A stretch of DNA of 64,000 bases from Heterocephalus glaber (lineage: Eukaryota; Chordata; Mammalia; Rodentia; Bathyergidae). Positions within the stretch are counted from its first letter, which is position 1. Every line of letters begins with the position of its first letter. The DNA lies in NCBI RefSeq assembly GCF_000247695.1, contig NW_004624783.1, positions 5,551,854 to 5,615,853 on the forward strand, written 5' to 3'. Shown here in pieces: positions 11,186 through 22,478 of this stretch. Position numbers and translations under genes: made by a program. The notes below the pieces were generated by a model, which was not told where the DNA came from, did not search any database, and was given only the letters and a program-made list of their open reading frames with translations.

Positions 11186-11939
11186 AAAGATGTTGTACTA
11201 GAAGATTCAATTTGATATCAATTCTACCTAAACTGTCTAGGGTCAATACAGCCTCAGAACTTTTTAAAGTAACTCGACAAACTAGTTTTAAAATTTATAT
11301 GGAAATGCAAAGAACTACATATCATAAAAACACCCTTGAATAACACAGAGGGAAAGAACTAGTTCTACCAGACATAAAAATTTAATATAAAACTATAGTA
11401 ATAAGAAGGTATGATATTAACACCAGAATACACACATTTATTAATAAACAGAAGAGAAGACAAGGAGAAGAGGTAGAGGACCAGGAAATAGAAATAGCTG
11501 ATTAATGACTAAATTGTCACAGTAAAATAGAGGAAAAGAATGGACTTTTCCATAAAATATTCTGGGAAATCTGAGTATTTGTATAAAATATAAGATTATA
11601 TCTCTACCTTACACCAGAAACAAAAATCAACTCAATTATAATAAAACTATTTCAATGAGCAATTGTGAACACACTTGAAGGAAATGAAAGATGGTATCAG
11701 TAAAATAAAGGAATGAAAGAAGAAAACAGAATATATAAGAAGAGTTAATGAAAAGTTTGAAACAAGAAAATATAATAACATGGGCCGGGGATTTAGCTCA
11801 GTGGTTTCTCTGCCTGCTGAGCAAGCACAAGGACCCAAGTTCGATCCCCGGTACCAAAAAAAAGAAAAAAGAAAATATAATAACCTAAATTATAAAACTC
11901 AATGGGTGAATTCAATAGCAGAACGGAGAAGACACAGTA
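11186..11939 (+). mobile_element. LINE-1 ORF2 fragment, old
   Basis: ORF2 segment around the late reverse-transcriptase region (AAAATTTATATGGAAATGCAAA), many stops; carries an ID-like SINE at 11782-11870. Confidence 0.75.
11782..11870 (+). mobile_element. ID-like tRNA-derived SINE, type B variant
   Basis: Flanked by perfect 14-bp target duplications GAAAATATAATAAC (11766-11779 and 11871-11884). The loop reads CCTGCTGAGCAAGC, the type B form. Confidence 0.97.
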
Positions 11940-12361
11940 AAGAATAAGAGAATTTGAAGACAGAAAATTCCACCAAATATTTAAAGAAGATTAACACTAC
12001 ATCACTACATAACCAATTGAACTATGAGGCCAGTACCACCTTCCATATCAAAACCTGACAAAGACACAAGAGAGAAAGATTGAAGTTATCATCACATATG
12101 AACACGGATGCAAAGTTTTAGACAAAATATCAACAAATGCAAAAAAAAGTATGCACCATGAGCAAGTGGGATTTTTTTCAAATAAACTAGTTAAAAATTA
12201 GTCAATGTGATCCATCATATTAACAGATTAAAGAAAAATTGCATATCAAAAGAAACTGAAAAAAGTGACAAAATTCAACATGTGGCAAAAATTCTCAGAA
12301 AGCCAGAAATACAAGGACACTTCCTCAACTCAATAAAAGTCATATACATAAAACCTACAGA

Positions 12362-12940
12362 CTTCCTCTTCCTATGAGTGGCCTGAGGTGATGTGTGAAA
12401 ATGATTTGTTGCTCTCTTGACTCAGAAACCTACACAAAAGCATACAAATCAAAAGGCTCAAATCTTCATGTCCACTTTAAGAACACACTTGAAACTGCTC
12501 AGGCCTTCAGGAGTATACATATTTGAAAAGCCACTATCTGAAAGCTGTCACTTCATAGAAGCAATGTGTGTTACAGTGGTATAGTCAATAAGTGTGCCCA
12601 AGCCAACCAGTGGCTCTAGACACAGGGGCTTTGGCTTAAAAAGAGTGCAGAATTTTTGCTGCATATGCATAAAAATGTAGAGTAATGCTAAATTTAAGAT
12701 CTTATTTATTAAACATATCCAGGTGAACAAAGCACCCAAGATGCCCACAGTACTCATGGTGGGATGACCCACACAAGAGCTCCCCCACTGCACTGAAATG
12801 ATCCTTACTGAAAAAGAACAAGTTATCCTAAACCAGAAGAGGAAGAAGAAAAGGACACCCCAGAAGAAACTGAAGAAATAAAAACTTATGGCACAAGAAC
12901 GGATTCAACATAAAATAAATCCAAATAAAAGTGAAAGAAT
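12362..12940 (+). pseudogene. RPL17: Processed pseudogene of ribosomal protein uL22 (RPL17)
   Basis: Intronless, decayed copy of the RPL17 mRNA. The ATG equivalent is at 12401. Stretches translating as [33 protein letters not shown] and IQVNKAPKM match RPL17 (60S subunit, exit-tunnel protein) as I remember it. The C-terminal EMILTEKEQ and QKKLKK segments follow, then a 3' UTR with AATAAA. There are in-frame stops, a ~4-bp and a ~11-bp deletion near 12520-12570, and a larger gap near 12690. The left flank AAAACCTACAGA and right flank AAAACTTACAAA are diverged target duplications in the host LINE-1. It cannot make protein. Confidence 0.92.
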
Positions 12941-13725
12941 AAAAACTTACAAATAACATCATACTTAGTGGTGAAAGACTGCATATTCCCTCCATAAGTT
13001 CAAGATCAAGGCAAGGATGCCCTCGCTCACCATTATTATTCAGCCTAATACTGGAATTCCAACTTAATGCAATAAAGCCAGAAAAGGAAAGGAAATAAAA
13101 AAGTATAGATTGAAAAGGAAGAAATAAAAAATCCCAAATTGCAGATGACATAATGATCTACAGAGAAAATTCCATCCAATCTACAAAAAACTTCCTAAAA
13201 TTAATAAGGGAATGACACTGCCATATACAAGATTAAGATACATACAAAAATAACTTATGTATCTACATACTAGCAAGCACCCCGAGGAAACTAGAATTTT
13301 AAAATACAAGGCCATTTATAATTCCTTAAAAAAGGAAAAATACATATAAATATAAAAATATACAAATTTTTATATATCTTTCATATATGAAACTTGTATT
13401 CTGAAAACTACAAAAATCAAAGTAGATCTAAATAAAGGGAGAGGTATACTATTTTACACAGTGAAAGACTCAACAGAATAAAGATGTCAGTTCTCCTCAA
13501 ATTGATAATATGGGTTTAATACAGTTTCTATCAAAATCCCAGAAATATATTTTGGAAGATAGACAAAATTATTCCAAAATTTATGTGGAAATGAAAAAAA
13601 GTCCCAGATGGGCAAAAAATATTTGTAAAACATATGTGACAGAAAACTTATAGCCAAAATATACAAGAAGCCTTAAAATTCAGTAATAAGAAAACAAGCA
13701 GTTTAATTTACAAACAGGCAAAAGA

Positions 13726-13829
13726 GGGCCGGGGATTTACCTCAGTGGTTCTGCCACCTGCCTCGCAAGTGCAAGGTCCCAAGTTCGATCCCTGGTACCA
13801 AAAAAAAAAAAAAAAAGAACCCAAAAAAC
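13726..13829 (+). mobile_element. ID-like tRNA-derived SINE
   Basis: Type A with intermediate TTCTGCC stem; perfect 15-bp target duplication CAAACAGGCAAAAGA at 13711-13725 and 13830-13844. Confidence 0.97.
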
Positions 13830-14308
13830 CAAACAGGCAAAAGATCAGAACAAATATCTCACCAAAGAATACAGCAAGTAAACATGACAAAATATATTCA
13901 AAAATCATCTATTATTAGGTATTTTAAAATTAAAACAATGAGATTCTACTACACTATTAGAATGCCTAAAATGCAAAATATGAACCACATCAAGTGCTGA
14001 TAAATATATGAGAAATGGGAATTTTCATATATTGCTGGTGGGCATGCAAAATGTCATAACCACTTTGCATGACAGTTTGGGAGTTTCTTAGTCTTATATT
14101 ATAATCCAGCAAATTGCACTCCTAGGTATTTACCCGAGTTCAAAACTTCAGTCCACACAAAACCTATACATGAATGTTTATAACATTATTCATAATTTCC
14201 AGGAATTAGATGTAACCAAGATGTCCTTCAGTAAGTGAATGAATACAAAAACTGTTCTATATCCATACAATTAAATATTCAATGAAAAAAGGAAATGAGG
14301 CATTAAGC

Positions 14309-14309
<1 letters not shown>

Positions 14310-14337
<28 letters not shown>
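14310..14337 (+). repeat. (CA)n microsatellite
   Basis: About 14 CA units at the junction of two LINE-1 3' segments. Confidence 0.95.
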
Positions 14338-14339
<2 letters not shown>

Positions 14340-15050
14340 GACATCATTTCATATCCAGTAAAATGAATGCAATATATAAAGCAAACAGTAGCAAACGTTG
14401 GTGAAGATGTGCAGAACCATACATTGCTAATGACAATGTAAAATGGGGCAGCCCCTTTGGAACACAGTTTGACAAGTTTCTTTAAAAGTGGATCGCAAAT
14501 AAAATTAACATACAACCCAGCAATTCCATTCTAGGTCTCTGCCAAAGAGAAATAAAAACCAGTGTCTACACAAATACTTGCACACAAATTCCACAGCAAC
14601 ATTTGTCATAATGGACAAAAACTGGAAACAACCTAAATGTCCACCATCTAGTGAATGGATTGATAAAATGTAATATATCCTCACAATGGAATATTAGGAA
14701 TAAAAGGAAGAAACTCTTGTCACATGCCTGTAATGAAGGAGTCTTAAAATCATTATGCAAAGTGAAAGAATACAGATGCAACAAACCACATGTTGTATAA
14801 TTCCATTTAGATGAAATTCCCCAAAAAAGAAAACTGATAGAAACAGCAAATAGATTATTATCCTAAGGCTGGGAGTGGATTAACTGTTAAAGTGCATGGG
14901 TGATCTTTCTAGGAGCACAAAACATTGTAAAACTGACTTACAAGGAAGGCTGTACTACTTGGTGACATCACTAAAAATCACCATTATATACACTTGTCAT
15001 AGGTAATTGCTATGTAAACTAGACCTCAATAACACTATTTTATTTTTTAT
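14338..15050 (+). mobile_element. LINE-1 3' end, old
   Basis: Late ORF2 and 3' UTR pattern (CAACATTTGTCATAATGGAC, GGAAACAACCTAAATGTCCA, CTGGGAGTGGATTAACTG). Confidence 0.85.
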
Positions 15051-15150
15051 TTATGTATGTATGTATGTATTTATTTTGGTACCAGGGATCAAACTCAGGA
15101 CCTCGCACTTGCCGGGTAGGTGCTGTGCCACTGAGCTACATCCCCCGCCC
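15051..15150 (-). mobile_element. ID-like SINE, diverged, with ATGT-repeat tail
   Basis: (ATGT)n at 15051-15072 replaces the tail, then GGTACCAGGGATCAAACTCA and CACTGAGCTACATC. More diverged than the other copies. Confidence 0.85.
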
Positions 15151-15283
15151 AGCACAATTTTAAAAGTTACTTAATTTCTTTAAAAATCAAGTGAAAAAGT
15201 CTATCGTAAATCCAACTGAAAAAAGGTAAAACAATAAAGAAACCATTAGTGATGAGAAAGGATACATCATAAAGAGTTTTTGG

Positions 15284-15371
15284 ATTTTTTTTTTTGATTC
15301 CTCGGGATCAAACTCAGGACTTTGCGATTTCTAGCCAGGCGGCGGCACCACTGAGCTAAATCTCCCGCCCC
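15284..15371 (-). mobile_element. ID-like tRNA-derived SINE, diverged
   Basis: T-run, CGGGATCAAACTCAGGAC and CACTGAGCTAAATC recognisable; loop mutated. Confidence 0.88.
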
Positions 15372-16235
15372 GTTGGATAAATTTTTAAATACTATAGAAG
15401 GGGTTTAATTATACAACTCTTACTAAATTTTTTGAAATCTAAATAAGATGGATATTTCCTTTCTTCAGGAAGGAATTAGAAAGAAACCAAAGCAGTTAAA
15501 AAGTAGATGTAGAAAAACCACCAATGATGCAAGAAGGGAGATGTTTAATCAGACATGAAGGTTAGTGGACCCAAGTGGTTCATGTTTCCCATGCTACTTC
15601 AAAACTTCCAGAAGGCAGGTAATTCATTTTATTTATCTGGCTTAATTCTGCTCCCCAAATCAAATGAAGTAATGAAAACCAAAAGATCAAACTCACTTTT
15701 AAATATATGCAAAAAATCTGAATAAAATATTAACATGCAAACTCTAACATTAAAAGAATAATATAGTATGAATAAGTCCAATTTGCTACAGGAATAGAGT
15801 AGTTCAAAGGGAGAAATTTTAATTTAATGCATTATATTTAGTTTATTTCACTAAAAATACATTTTAAGTCTTCTATAGGTCGGTTGATGCATCAATCTCT
15901 GCAGATAAATAGGGTGTTAGATATACTCGGCCCTTAGCTTCATGGAAGTTACAGTGTCTCCAAGAAGACCAATAATTACACAGGAATGTGATATCATATG
16001 ATGGCAAATATTCAACGGCTATGGAAAAGTACAGATACACACAAAGAGGATCTAACTGGGTCTACTGCACCAGGGATATCTTTGCAGAGTGATCTTTAAG
16101 TGGAGATCTGAAAAACAGGATAGAAAGAGTAGAATTGGGCAAAGAGATTTTTCCTAGGAAAAAGAAAAGAGGGGAGGTGGTGGAGGAGGAGAGACTCATG
16201 TATTAAAGAAATTAAAAGATACTTTTATTTATGCA
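15372..16235. other. Unassigned sequence
   Basis: No gene seen; some A-rich LINE-like stretches without a clear match. Confidence 0.35.
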
Positions 16236-16318
16236 TGCTGTGATGGGTTGGGTGGTAGCCCCTAAAAAACACCCACCAGGAACCTGTGAATGCTACCTTA
16301 TTTAGAAAAATGCTTTTT

Positions 16319-16454
16319 GCCAGGCATGGTGGTGCACACTTGTAATCCCAGTACTTGGGAGGCTGAAGCAGGAGGACTGCTGCAAATTTGAGGTCAAACT
16401 AGGGTACAAGGAGAGTTCAAGGCCAGCCTGAACTACATGGCAAGACCCTATAAC

Positions 16455-16455
<1 letters not shown>
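16319..16455 (+). mobile_element. B1 SINE with internal duplication
   Basis: GCCAGGCATGGTGGTGCACA start; the AAGG/GTTCAAGGCCAGCCTGAACTACAT segment is present twice in tandem, as in several rodent B1 lineages. Confidence 0.95.
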
Positions 16456-16486
<31 letters not shown>

Positions 16487-16495
16487 GAGAGAGCA
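16456..16495 (+). repeat. (GA)n simple repeat at B1 tail
   Basis: Purine-only GA/GAA run replacing the B1 A-tail. Confidence 0.95.
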
Positions 16496-16780
16496 AGTGG
16501 GCAGACAAGCTTTAGCAGATGAGACCATCCCTGATTGTCCACATAGGCCCTAAATCCAATAACAAATATCATTTAAAAAAGAAGATAGAGGAAAAAGTGA
16601 TGCAAAGACAGGCAGAGTGAGGTGGGAGTGGCGGAGCTACAAGCCAAGGAATGCTGAGGATGGACAGACTACCCCACAAGCTAGGAGAGGTGTGGGTGGA
16701 TTCTCCCTGGAAACCTTCAGAAGAAACCAACATTACTGATTTTTTCATTCTGGATTTCTGGTCTTCAGAAACATACCATA

Positions 16781-16866
16781 GGGCCGGGGATTTAGCTCAG
16801 TGGTGCCATCGCCTGCCTCGCAAGTGCAAGGTCCCGTTTGATCCCCAGTACCAAAAAACCCCCCAA
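16781..16866 (+). mobile_element. ID-like tRNA-derived SINE
   Basis: Type A; small deletion in the B box (GTCCCGTTTGATCCCC). Inserted in the MLT1 LTR. Confidence 0.96.
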
Positions 16867-16920
16867 AACCATACAATAAATTGTTGTTTTAAGCTATCTT
16901 GTATGTGGTAAGTTTTTATG

Positions 16921-17960
16921 TGGTTTGGAAAACTATATACAGATGCAGAAAAGGCATTTGATACATTTAGTATCCATTGCAAATTTAAAAAGAAAACAAC
17001 TTAATAAATTAGGAATGATATGAAAATATCTGTCTAAAAAAAAATAGAAATAAGGCCCCTCAAAAAAACCCAAAACAAGTCTCCCTATATTATTTCATGT
17101 AATAATGGAGCTTCCTATTAATGCCATAAAAAATACAAGAGGACTAGTTTTGGGGAGAGTGATATAAAATGGTCATTTCATACGTTATGATTGTAAATGG
17201 AGAATTAAAAGAATTAACTTTTTTTTTTTTGGTACCGGGGATCGAACTCGGATCCTTGTGCTTGCGCAGCAGGCGGCAAAACCACTGAGCTAAATCCCCG
17301 GCCCAAAAGAATTAACTTTTTAAAATGCTAATTCAGACATCAATAACATTGCAAAATGTTTAAAAATCAGTCGTATTTCATGCCTGTTACCATAAAAATT
17401 AGTTAGAAAAATAATGAATTGAGAAAGATCCAATAGCCAACTCATTGAAAAAAAATATTTTAATCTAGAAATAAACCTTTAAATTGAAATGCTAACCCTA
17501 ATGATGAAAATTATAATATTTGATTAAGGGAACACAAAGATTCAAACAAATGGAGAGATGTACTATATACTAGACAAATATTTAGTATCACCATCTTCAA
17601 ATAAATCTCTGTATTTCCTATAATTTAAATACCAAAAAGATTTTTAAAAACTAAACAAAATGATCCTAAATTTTATCTAAAAAGATTAAAGTGGGAAAAT
17701 AGCTAATACTATTTTGAAAAAGTCATAAGCTTGAATTAGTATATTAAGAAAAATTTCAAAACATATCAACTTGTTTAAAGAAGATTACAAAATGTTATGA
17801 GCATAATTTCTGTTTAAAACTATATGTAAAAGAGGTTTGAAGTAGATATAGGAAAATGCTGTGGGTGGTGAAATACTATGACAATTTTTAGTGTGTTTCT
17901 ATTTCCTAAATTTTCTACAATAAACATTTGTTTTCATTGTATAAAGGAAAAGAAACGAAT
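16921..17960 (+). mobile_element. LINE-1/HAL1-type element, old
   Basis: ORF2-like opening (GATGCAGAAAAGGCATTTGA) and a 3' end TTTTCTACAATAAACATTTG typical of old LINE-1/HAL1. Contains an ID-like SINE. Confidence 0.7.
17221..17304 (-). mobile_element. ID-like tRNA-derived SINE, type B
   Basis: Perfect 14-bp target duplication AAAAGAATTAACTT (17207-17220, 17305-17318). Type B marks GCGCAGCAGGCGGCAAAACC on the + strand. Confidence 0.97.
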
Positions 17961-18008
17961 ATTTCTTATGAGAAACTCTGATCACATCTTTACCCTTTTG
18001 GAAAGTCT

Positions 18009-18094
18009 TTTTTTTTTTTGGTACTGGGGATCGAACTCAAGTCCTTGCACTTGCGAGGCAGGCAGCGGAATCACTGAGCTCAATCCCCGGGCCC
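18009..18094 (-). mobile_element. ID-like tRNA-derived SINE
   Basis: Type A; target duplication TGGAAAGTCT at 17999-18008 and 18095-18104. Confidence 0.97.
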
Positions 18095-18160
18095 TGGAAA
18101 GTCTCCTTTTATTTTCACTCCATCCCTTCAGATCTGGGCTAGGTCACTGTACTTGTTTTT

Positions 18161-18345
18161 CATACAAAGTGGTGGCACTGGGACTGGAGCTCTGGCAGCC
18201 CCTCACCTCCCCAAACAGTGCTGGAGACCTACAGAAAAGCTACTGCCCGCCTTGCCTTTCTCTGAGGTCTCTGTGGATCCGGCCTCCGAGCACAGGCCTG
18301 CAGTGAAGCACATCACTGCATCAAACAAGTGTAGTCACACCTTCC
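18161..18345 (+). repeat. Arm 1 of a diverged inverted duplication
   Basis: Matches the reverse complement of 19303-19478 over most of its length: shared blocks include GTGGCACTGGGA, CTGGCAGCCCCT, GAAAAGCTACTGCCC, CCTTGCCTTTCTCTGAGGTC and ATCACTGCATCAAACA. One end runs into MIR-like sequence. Family unknown. Confidence 0.8.
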
Positions 18346-18393
18346 TTCCTTCCTTTGCAGATTTTGTAGATCATTCTTCAGTCTACTTAGCTT

Positions 18394-18495
18394 TGTGTGC
18401 TCTTCATAAACAAAGTTGAGTCTTTTATCTCTGTATCCATACAAAGCCTAGTATATAGCAAGTGCTCAATAGATTTGTTGACCAAATAAATAAAT
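18394..18495 (+). mobile_element. MIR or L2 3' fragment
   Basis: Contains CCTAGTATATAGCAAGTGCT followed by CAATAGATTTGTTGACC, the characteristic end of MIR/L2. Confidence 0.6.
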
Positions 18496-18919
18496 TAGAA
18501 AAATAGAAATACACAAAGAAGTAAATTTGCATTTCCCTTATAACACCACTGGAGGGAACCAAATCCCCAAAAAATAGCTCTAAGGATTTTTTTTTTTTTT
18601 TTTTTTAAAAACAAGATTGTTGGCAATCTGAGAAGCCTTCTAGGAGGCATTATCCAGCCCACCTGGCAAGGACTGAATTTAAACCACTGCAATCACATGT
18701 CTATTCTAAGATTGGATGGTCCCTCCATATCCCACCTCGTTGTATGTTGTATCTGCTTTATCCATTTTAGCACTTAGCAAAAGCAGTTTTATCGGTTCCT
18801 TTATCAAATTACATCCCTCGTCTGTATCTTGCCTCCAGGACAATAGAATAAGTTTATGCATAAGCTCATTTCTACTTCCCTTGCCAGCTCAGTTCCAAAC
18901 TTTAGATACCTGTTTAGAT
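18496..18919. other. Unassigned sequence
   Basis: Poly-T run at 18586-18606, otherwise unique; no gene. Confidence 0.4.
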
Positions 18920-18998
18920 GAGGACTGGAGGGGTAGCTCAGTGGCACAGTGCTTGGCTGGTAAGACCCTGGTTTTTATCCCCAGCAGAGAGAGAGAGA
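18920..18998 (+). mobile_element. Older ID-type SINE
   Basis: GACTGGAGGGGTAGCTCAGT...GCTTGGCTGGTAAGACCCTG...TATCCCCAGC with a GA-rich tail. It belongs to an older ID type than the abundant young SINE. Confidence 0.8.
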
Positions 18999-19302
18999 TT
19001 CATTTAATTAAAAGGCTAACATTCTCCCTTGAATCCCATGTCACTACAGGAAAATCTAATAGGCAGAGTTCCAGACTTAGAAAAAAACAAAAATTATGTG
19101 ATGATTAGAAGAGCACTGTCAGATTACTTAGGGTTTCAACACGGTCACACTAAGAAGTCTCTCCTGAAACCCTAGAATCATGATCTAGAATGAAAGTGGC
19201 AGCTGCTTTTAGAAGGGGAACATCATTTAAAGAGCGAGGGACTGTTGCTGATGACAGCAGAGGGACAAACAAGTGCACTCCCAGGGCACAGATGCCTCCA
19301 GA

Positions 19303-19478
19303 GGAAGATGTGACTAGACTATGTTTGATGCAGTGATCTCCTGTGCTCTGGGGGCTGGGGTCCACAGAGACCTCAGAGAAAGGCAAGGTGGGCAGTAGCT
19401 TTTCCTGCACTGTGCCGGAGAGCCATAGGGGCTGCCAGAACTCCAATCCCAGTGCCACCATTCACTAATTTGTATGAC
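19303..19478 (-). repeat. Arm 2 of a diverged inverted duplication
   Basis: Reverse-complement partner of 18161-18345, roughly 75-80% alike by eye, separated by about 960 bp. Its right end overlaps the start of a MIR. Confidence 0.8.
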
Positions 19479-19665
19479 TTTAAAAAGTTGCTCGAGCTTC
19501 CCACTGCCTCTGATGCCTTGTATGAAATAAGAGGATGAAAATTAGAACCTACTTCATCAGATTCTCATGAGAATTAAATGAGATAATGTTTTTTAAATGC
19601 TCAGAATACCCAAACAGTACATAGTAAATGCTCAAAATAGTGTACAGTAAATGCTTATGTTACTC
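19440..19665 (+). mobile_element. MIR SINE
   Basis: AATCCCAGTGCCACCATTCA, TTGTATGACTTTAAAAAGTT, GAATTAAATGAGATAATG and CATAGTAAATGCTC follow the MIR consensus from core to 3' end. Confidence 0.85.
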
Positions 19666-20619
19666 ATAAATTCACTCAAATTATGCAGAACATTTCAGCA
19701 AAGTGGGCCTGGTGCAGAGTGGGCACTAGGTAAGTGTGGGCTGTTGTTATTTTATGAGAGAAGGAGCCAGCAGTTAAGAGTTTTTGTATCCTGGGAATGA
19801 TATATTTCTATCACAAGGCCAGGATATTTGCCAGTTCCTATGCTGTGATTCTGTATTCAGTAAGTAACCTTCAGTCAGTAACTCCATTCTATGTAAACAT
19901 TCTGTCAAGGAGAAAATATACTAGCCAGCTGGTTCTGACACAACCACTAGGCTGCACTTTATTAATTTAAGATACAAAATAAGGTCACATTTCCACTAGA
20001 CTTCAATTTGGAGAGACTTTATGCCCCTTCCTGACCAAGTAGAGTCCCTTCTCGACCAGGTATTAGGACTTTCCAGGGGTCCTTTCCCCATGAATATGCT
20101 TTAGGAGCAAGGGTTTGTTGGAGTCAATGAACAGGAATTGAATGTGAAGCACTCACTGTGTACCCAGCACAGCCAAGGCACCGTGGGCACACAGTGAATA
20201 AACCCCGTCCAGCAGTGACAAAGCAGTGAGTTCAAAGAATATCAGAGGTGGACACTGAGAAGCTCTAAGAAGAAAAGCAGAGCGAAAAGTGAGAGGAACC
20301 TGTGCGCGGATGGGGAAAGGTGAATACAATTTTAAAGGAGCCAGTAACAGCAGGAGCAGGAGGACACCGCTGGCTTAAGAGCCAGATCAGTTAGCTTTGT
20401 TGTGCCCCAAGCTGGGTTATTCTCCACCCTTTACCTCCCCTGCTGCTGAACTCACAGGCATCCCAGGATAGGGATACCCACCGCCTGGAGCAGCCCTCCC
20501 ACACGCATCTTCTTCATCCTGGAAATCCATACACAGCCTCTGAAGGAGACCACGGAGGCCAGAACCCCCACTTCCAGGTCCATCCCTCTCCATCCTCTCT
20601 CCCCTCCCCCATCTTCTTT
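19666..20619. other. Mostly unassigned sequence
   Basis: An L2/MIR-like end at about 19680-19750; a GC-rich stretch at 20400-20620 with no credible gene. Confidence 0.35.
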
Positions 20620-20633
20620 TCAACCACAGGCAG

Positions 20634-20814
20634 AGCCAGGTGTGGTGGAGCATGCCTTAATCCCAGCACTCAGGGAGGCTAAAGCCAGAGGATTGCTGCG
20701 AGTTTGAGACCAGCCTGGGGTACATAGTGAGTTCAGGGCCAGTATGAACTACATAGTGAGACCCTGTCTCAAAACAAACAAACAAACCCCAAAACCAAAA
20801 CCAGAAAAAAAAAA
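20634..20814 (+). mobile_element. B1 SINE with internal duplication
   Basis: Complete B1 with two tandem GAGTT..CCAGCCTGGGGTACATAGTG-like blocks and an A-rich tail. Perfect 14-bp target duplication TCAACCACAGGCAG (20620-20633, 20815-20828). Confidence 0.97.
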
Positions 20815-20949
20815 TCAACCACAGGCAGGAAGGAAGAGCTTCCTGACCCCAATAGGCCTTCAAGTCAAACTGCCCAATGTGGATTTATTTCCTAGGGTCT
20901 GGGGCCTTCTACCTCAGCCTCTGTCATCTGTTACAAGAGTATACTCATC

Positions 20950-21116
20950 CAGAGGTCAACAAATTTTCTCTGCAAAGGGCCAGAAAGTATTTTCGGTTTG
21001 TGAACCATATAGATTTCTGCTACATGGATTTTTGTTTTAGTTTTACAATACATTAAAAATGTTTTTTTATAACATTAAACAGGCCTCAGGCCATCATTTG
21101 GCAGCCCCTATCCTAA
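20950..21116 (+). mobile_element. hAT-type nonautonomous DNA transposon, internally deleted
   Basis: Left end CAGAGGTCAACAAATTTTCT with GCAAAGGGCCAGAAAGTATT; right end AGGCCATCATTTGGCAGCCC, forming degenerate terminal inverted repeats (GGTCAACAAA / TTTGGCAGCC). Common mammalian hAT-like remnant; subfamily unsure. Confidence 0.65.
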
Positions 21117-22478
21117 TACATTTATAGGTTACTTACATTAAAATCAATAAATCATTCTCATAGTTGATAAAGCAGTATTTCATTAGTTTATTCTTGGCAG
21201 TTAATTCACCATTCACAAGATACAACCATCTGCTGCATGGGATCATGTGTAAGACCCAGCGCATATTAGGCACTCAATTTGTTGCAGGGTAAGAAAACTC
21301 TATTTTTTGAACCACGGTTTGTCTCCATGGTTCCTCCTCTTCAGGAGGGAATTACCTACCATGAAAGGAAGTCTGTGACAGAACCGTGGCTGTGGAGGGT
21401 GACAGCCCATGGCGTGGATGGCAGGAGACACAGGGAGAGTGACATTGCTCTGAGGAAGACGCAGATGAGGAAGGGAAGCTGAGGAAACAGTAGGTGGGAG
21501 GAGGAACGGGAAGCAGGGAGTAGACAGCATGAGAGGCGACCAGTGCCACACATACCTGTGGCAGAGTGGATAAAGTCTTGCAAATCAACAAGATTGCTAA
21601 TACTCCATTTTAAATTATTGGTATTGGTAAAATATAAACCCTTTCCAGATTCCAAACCTGCACTCTGTGGCCCTTTCTTTTTCTTCACAAGCAAGACTAT
21701 GACTAACTTCCAAGCAACAGGATTTACTGGAAGATATGAGCAGATCAAAGAAGGAAAGGATTTGTTGAAGAGGGAGGCTCTGGAAGGCAGTACTGGCTGC
21801 CCAGCTTGTCTGCCACTCTTTGAATCATCAGGCAGCACCCCTGGCTGGCAAGAGTCCAAGAAGACAACTTCTGGCTGGCCTCAGCTGGGAGGACACCTTA
21901 ACAGGACACCTTGGGATCCATTTCTATTAGAGGAGGGCAGCTCCCCAAAGCAGACTGGGGTGTATGACCAGAAAGGGGGGCCACAGGACAGGCAAAGCAA
22001 CAGACGTCCACTGCGTGCTACATATCCACATCGCCCGTGAGTGGAACTAAGGGACTGAGAAAGAGGGCAAGGATCCACATTCCTGTCATGTGCAGGAGAA
22101 GGGAGCAAGCATAGAAGGTTATTGTTCAGTGGAAAAGGGACTCAGAGCTAAAGGTGATGCTGAGAAATGAGTCCCTAGAAATTCACAGAAGGAATTTCCC
22201 AAGATGTTGGAAGGAACTTGAATAACATTAAAATTTAGATTATATATTATTTCCCTTAACATGTAACCCTAGTGAATCTATAAAACAAAGGATCAGATCC
22301 AGCACCTCCAGGGTCATTACCTGAGCATCCAGTCAACACCTGCCATATAAATGTTAACACAGGTCCCTTTATCTAATAAATTAGAGTCCTTCAATATGGG
22401 ATCTAGGATTTGGAATTATGGAAGAGTCTTAGATTTTCCATGCATTCACTTTATTTACCTGCCCATCGGGCTCTAGGC
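21117..22478. other. Unique sequence, no repeat recognised
   Basis: Moderately GC-rich, 1.4 kb. Overlapping 165-167-codon frames on both strands (21356-21859 -, 21543-22040 +) have no motifs, signal or known similarity and I do not accept them as genes. Could hold non-coding exons, but no splice structure is evident. Confidence 0.4.

Larger units (their letters stand above)
11940..14309 (+). mobile_element. LINE-1 ORF2 to 3' region, old, interrupted twice
   Basis: Collinear ORF2 sequence (CCATCATATTAACAGATTAA; AACATCATACTTAGTGGTGA; CAGATGACATAATGATCTAC) split by the RPL17 retrocopy at 12362-12940 and an ID-like SINE at 13726-13829. Sequence on either side of the retrocopy joins exactly as in intact LINE-1. 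Confidence 0.9.
16236..16920 (+). mobile_element. MLT1-type LTR (ERVL-MaLR), interrupted by B1 and ID-like SINEs
   Basis: Starts GGGTGGTAGCCCCTAAAA...CCAGGAACCTGTGAATGCTA, resumes after the B1 with CACATAGGCCCTAAATCC and CAAGCCAAGGAATGCTGA, and ends ATAAATTGTTGTTTTAAGCT. This is the MLT1 order. Confidence 0.85.

Noticed and set aside
14310..14337. Short regular repeats considered as a CRISPR-like array or regulatory array
   Set aside because: They are a simple CA microsatellite in a mammalian genome.
17878..18306. 142-codon frame on the + strand
   Set aside because: It runs from a LINE 3' end through an ID-like SINE into the inverted-duplication arm, so it is a chance fusion of repeats.
21356..22040. 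Overlapping 165-167-codon frames on both strands
   Set aside because: No domain, no codon signal, mutually antisense, and no conserved-looking peptide; most likely chance.
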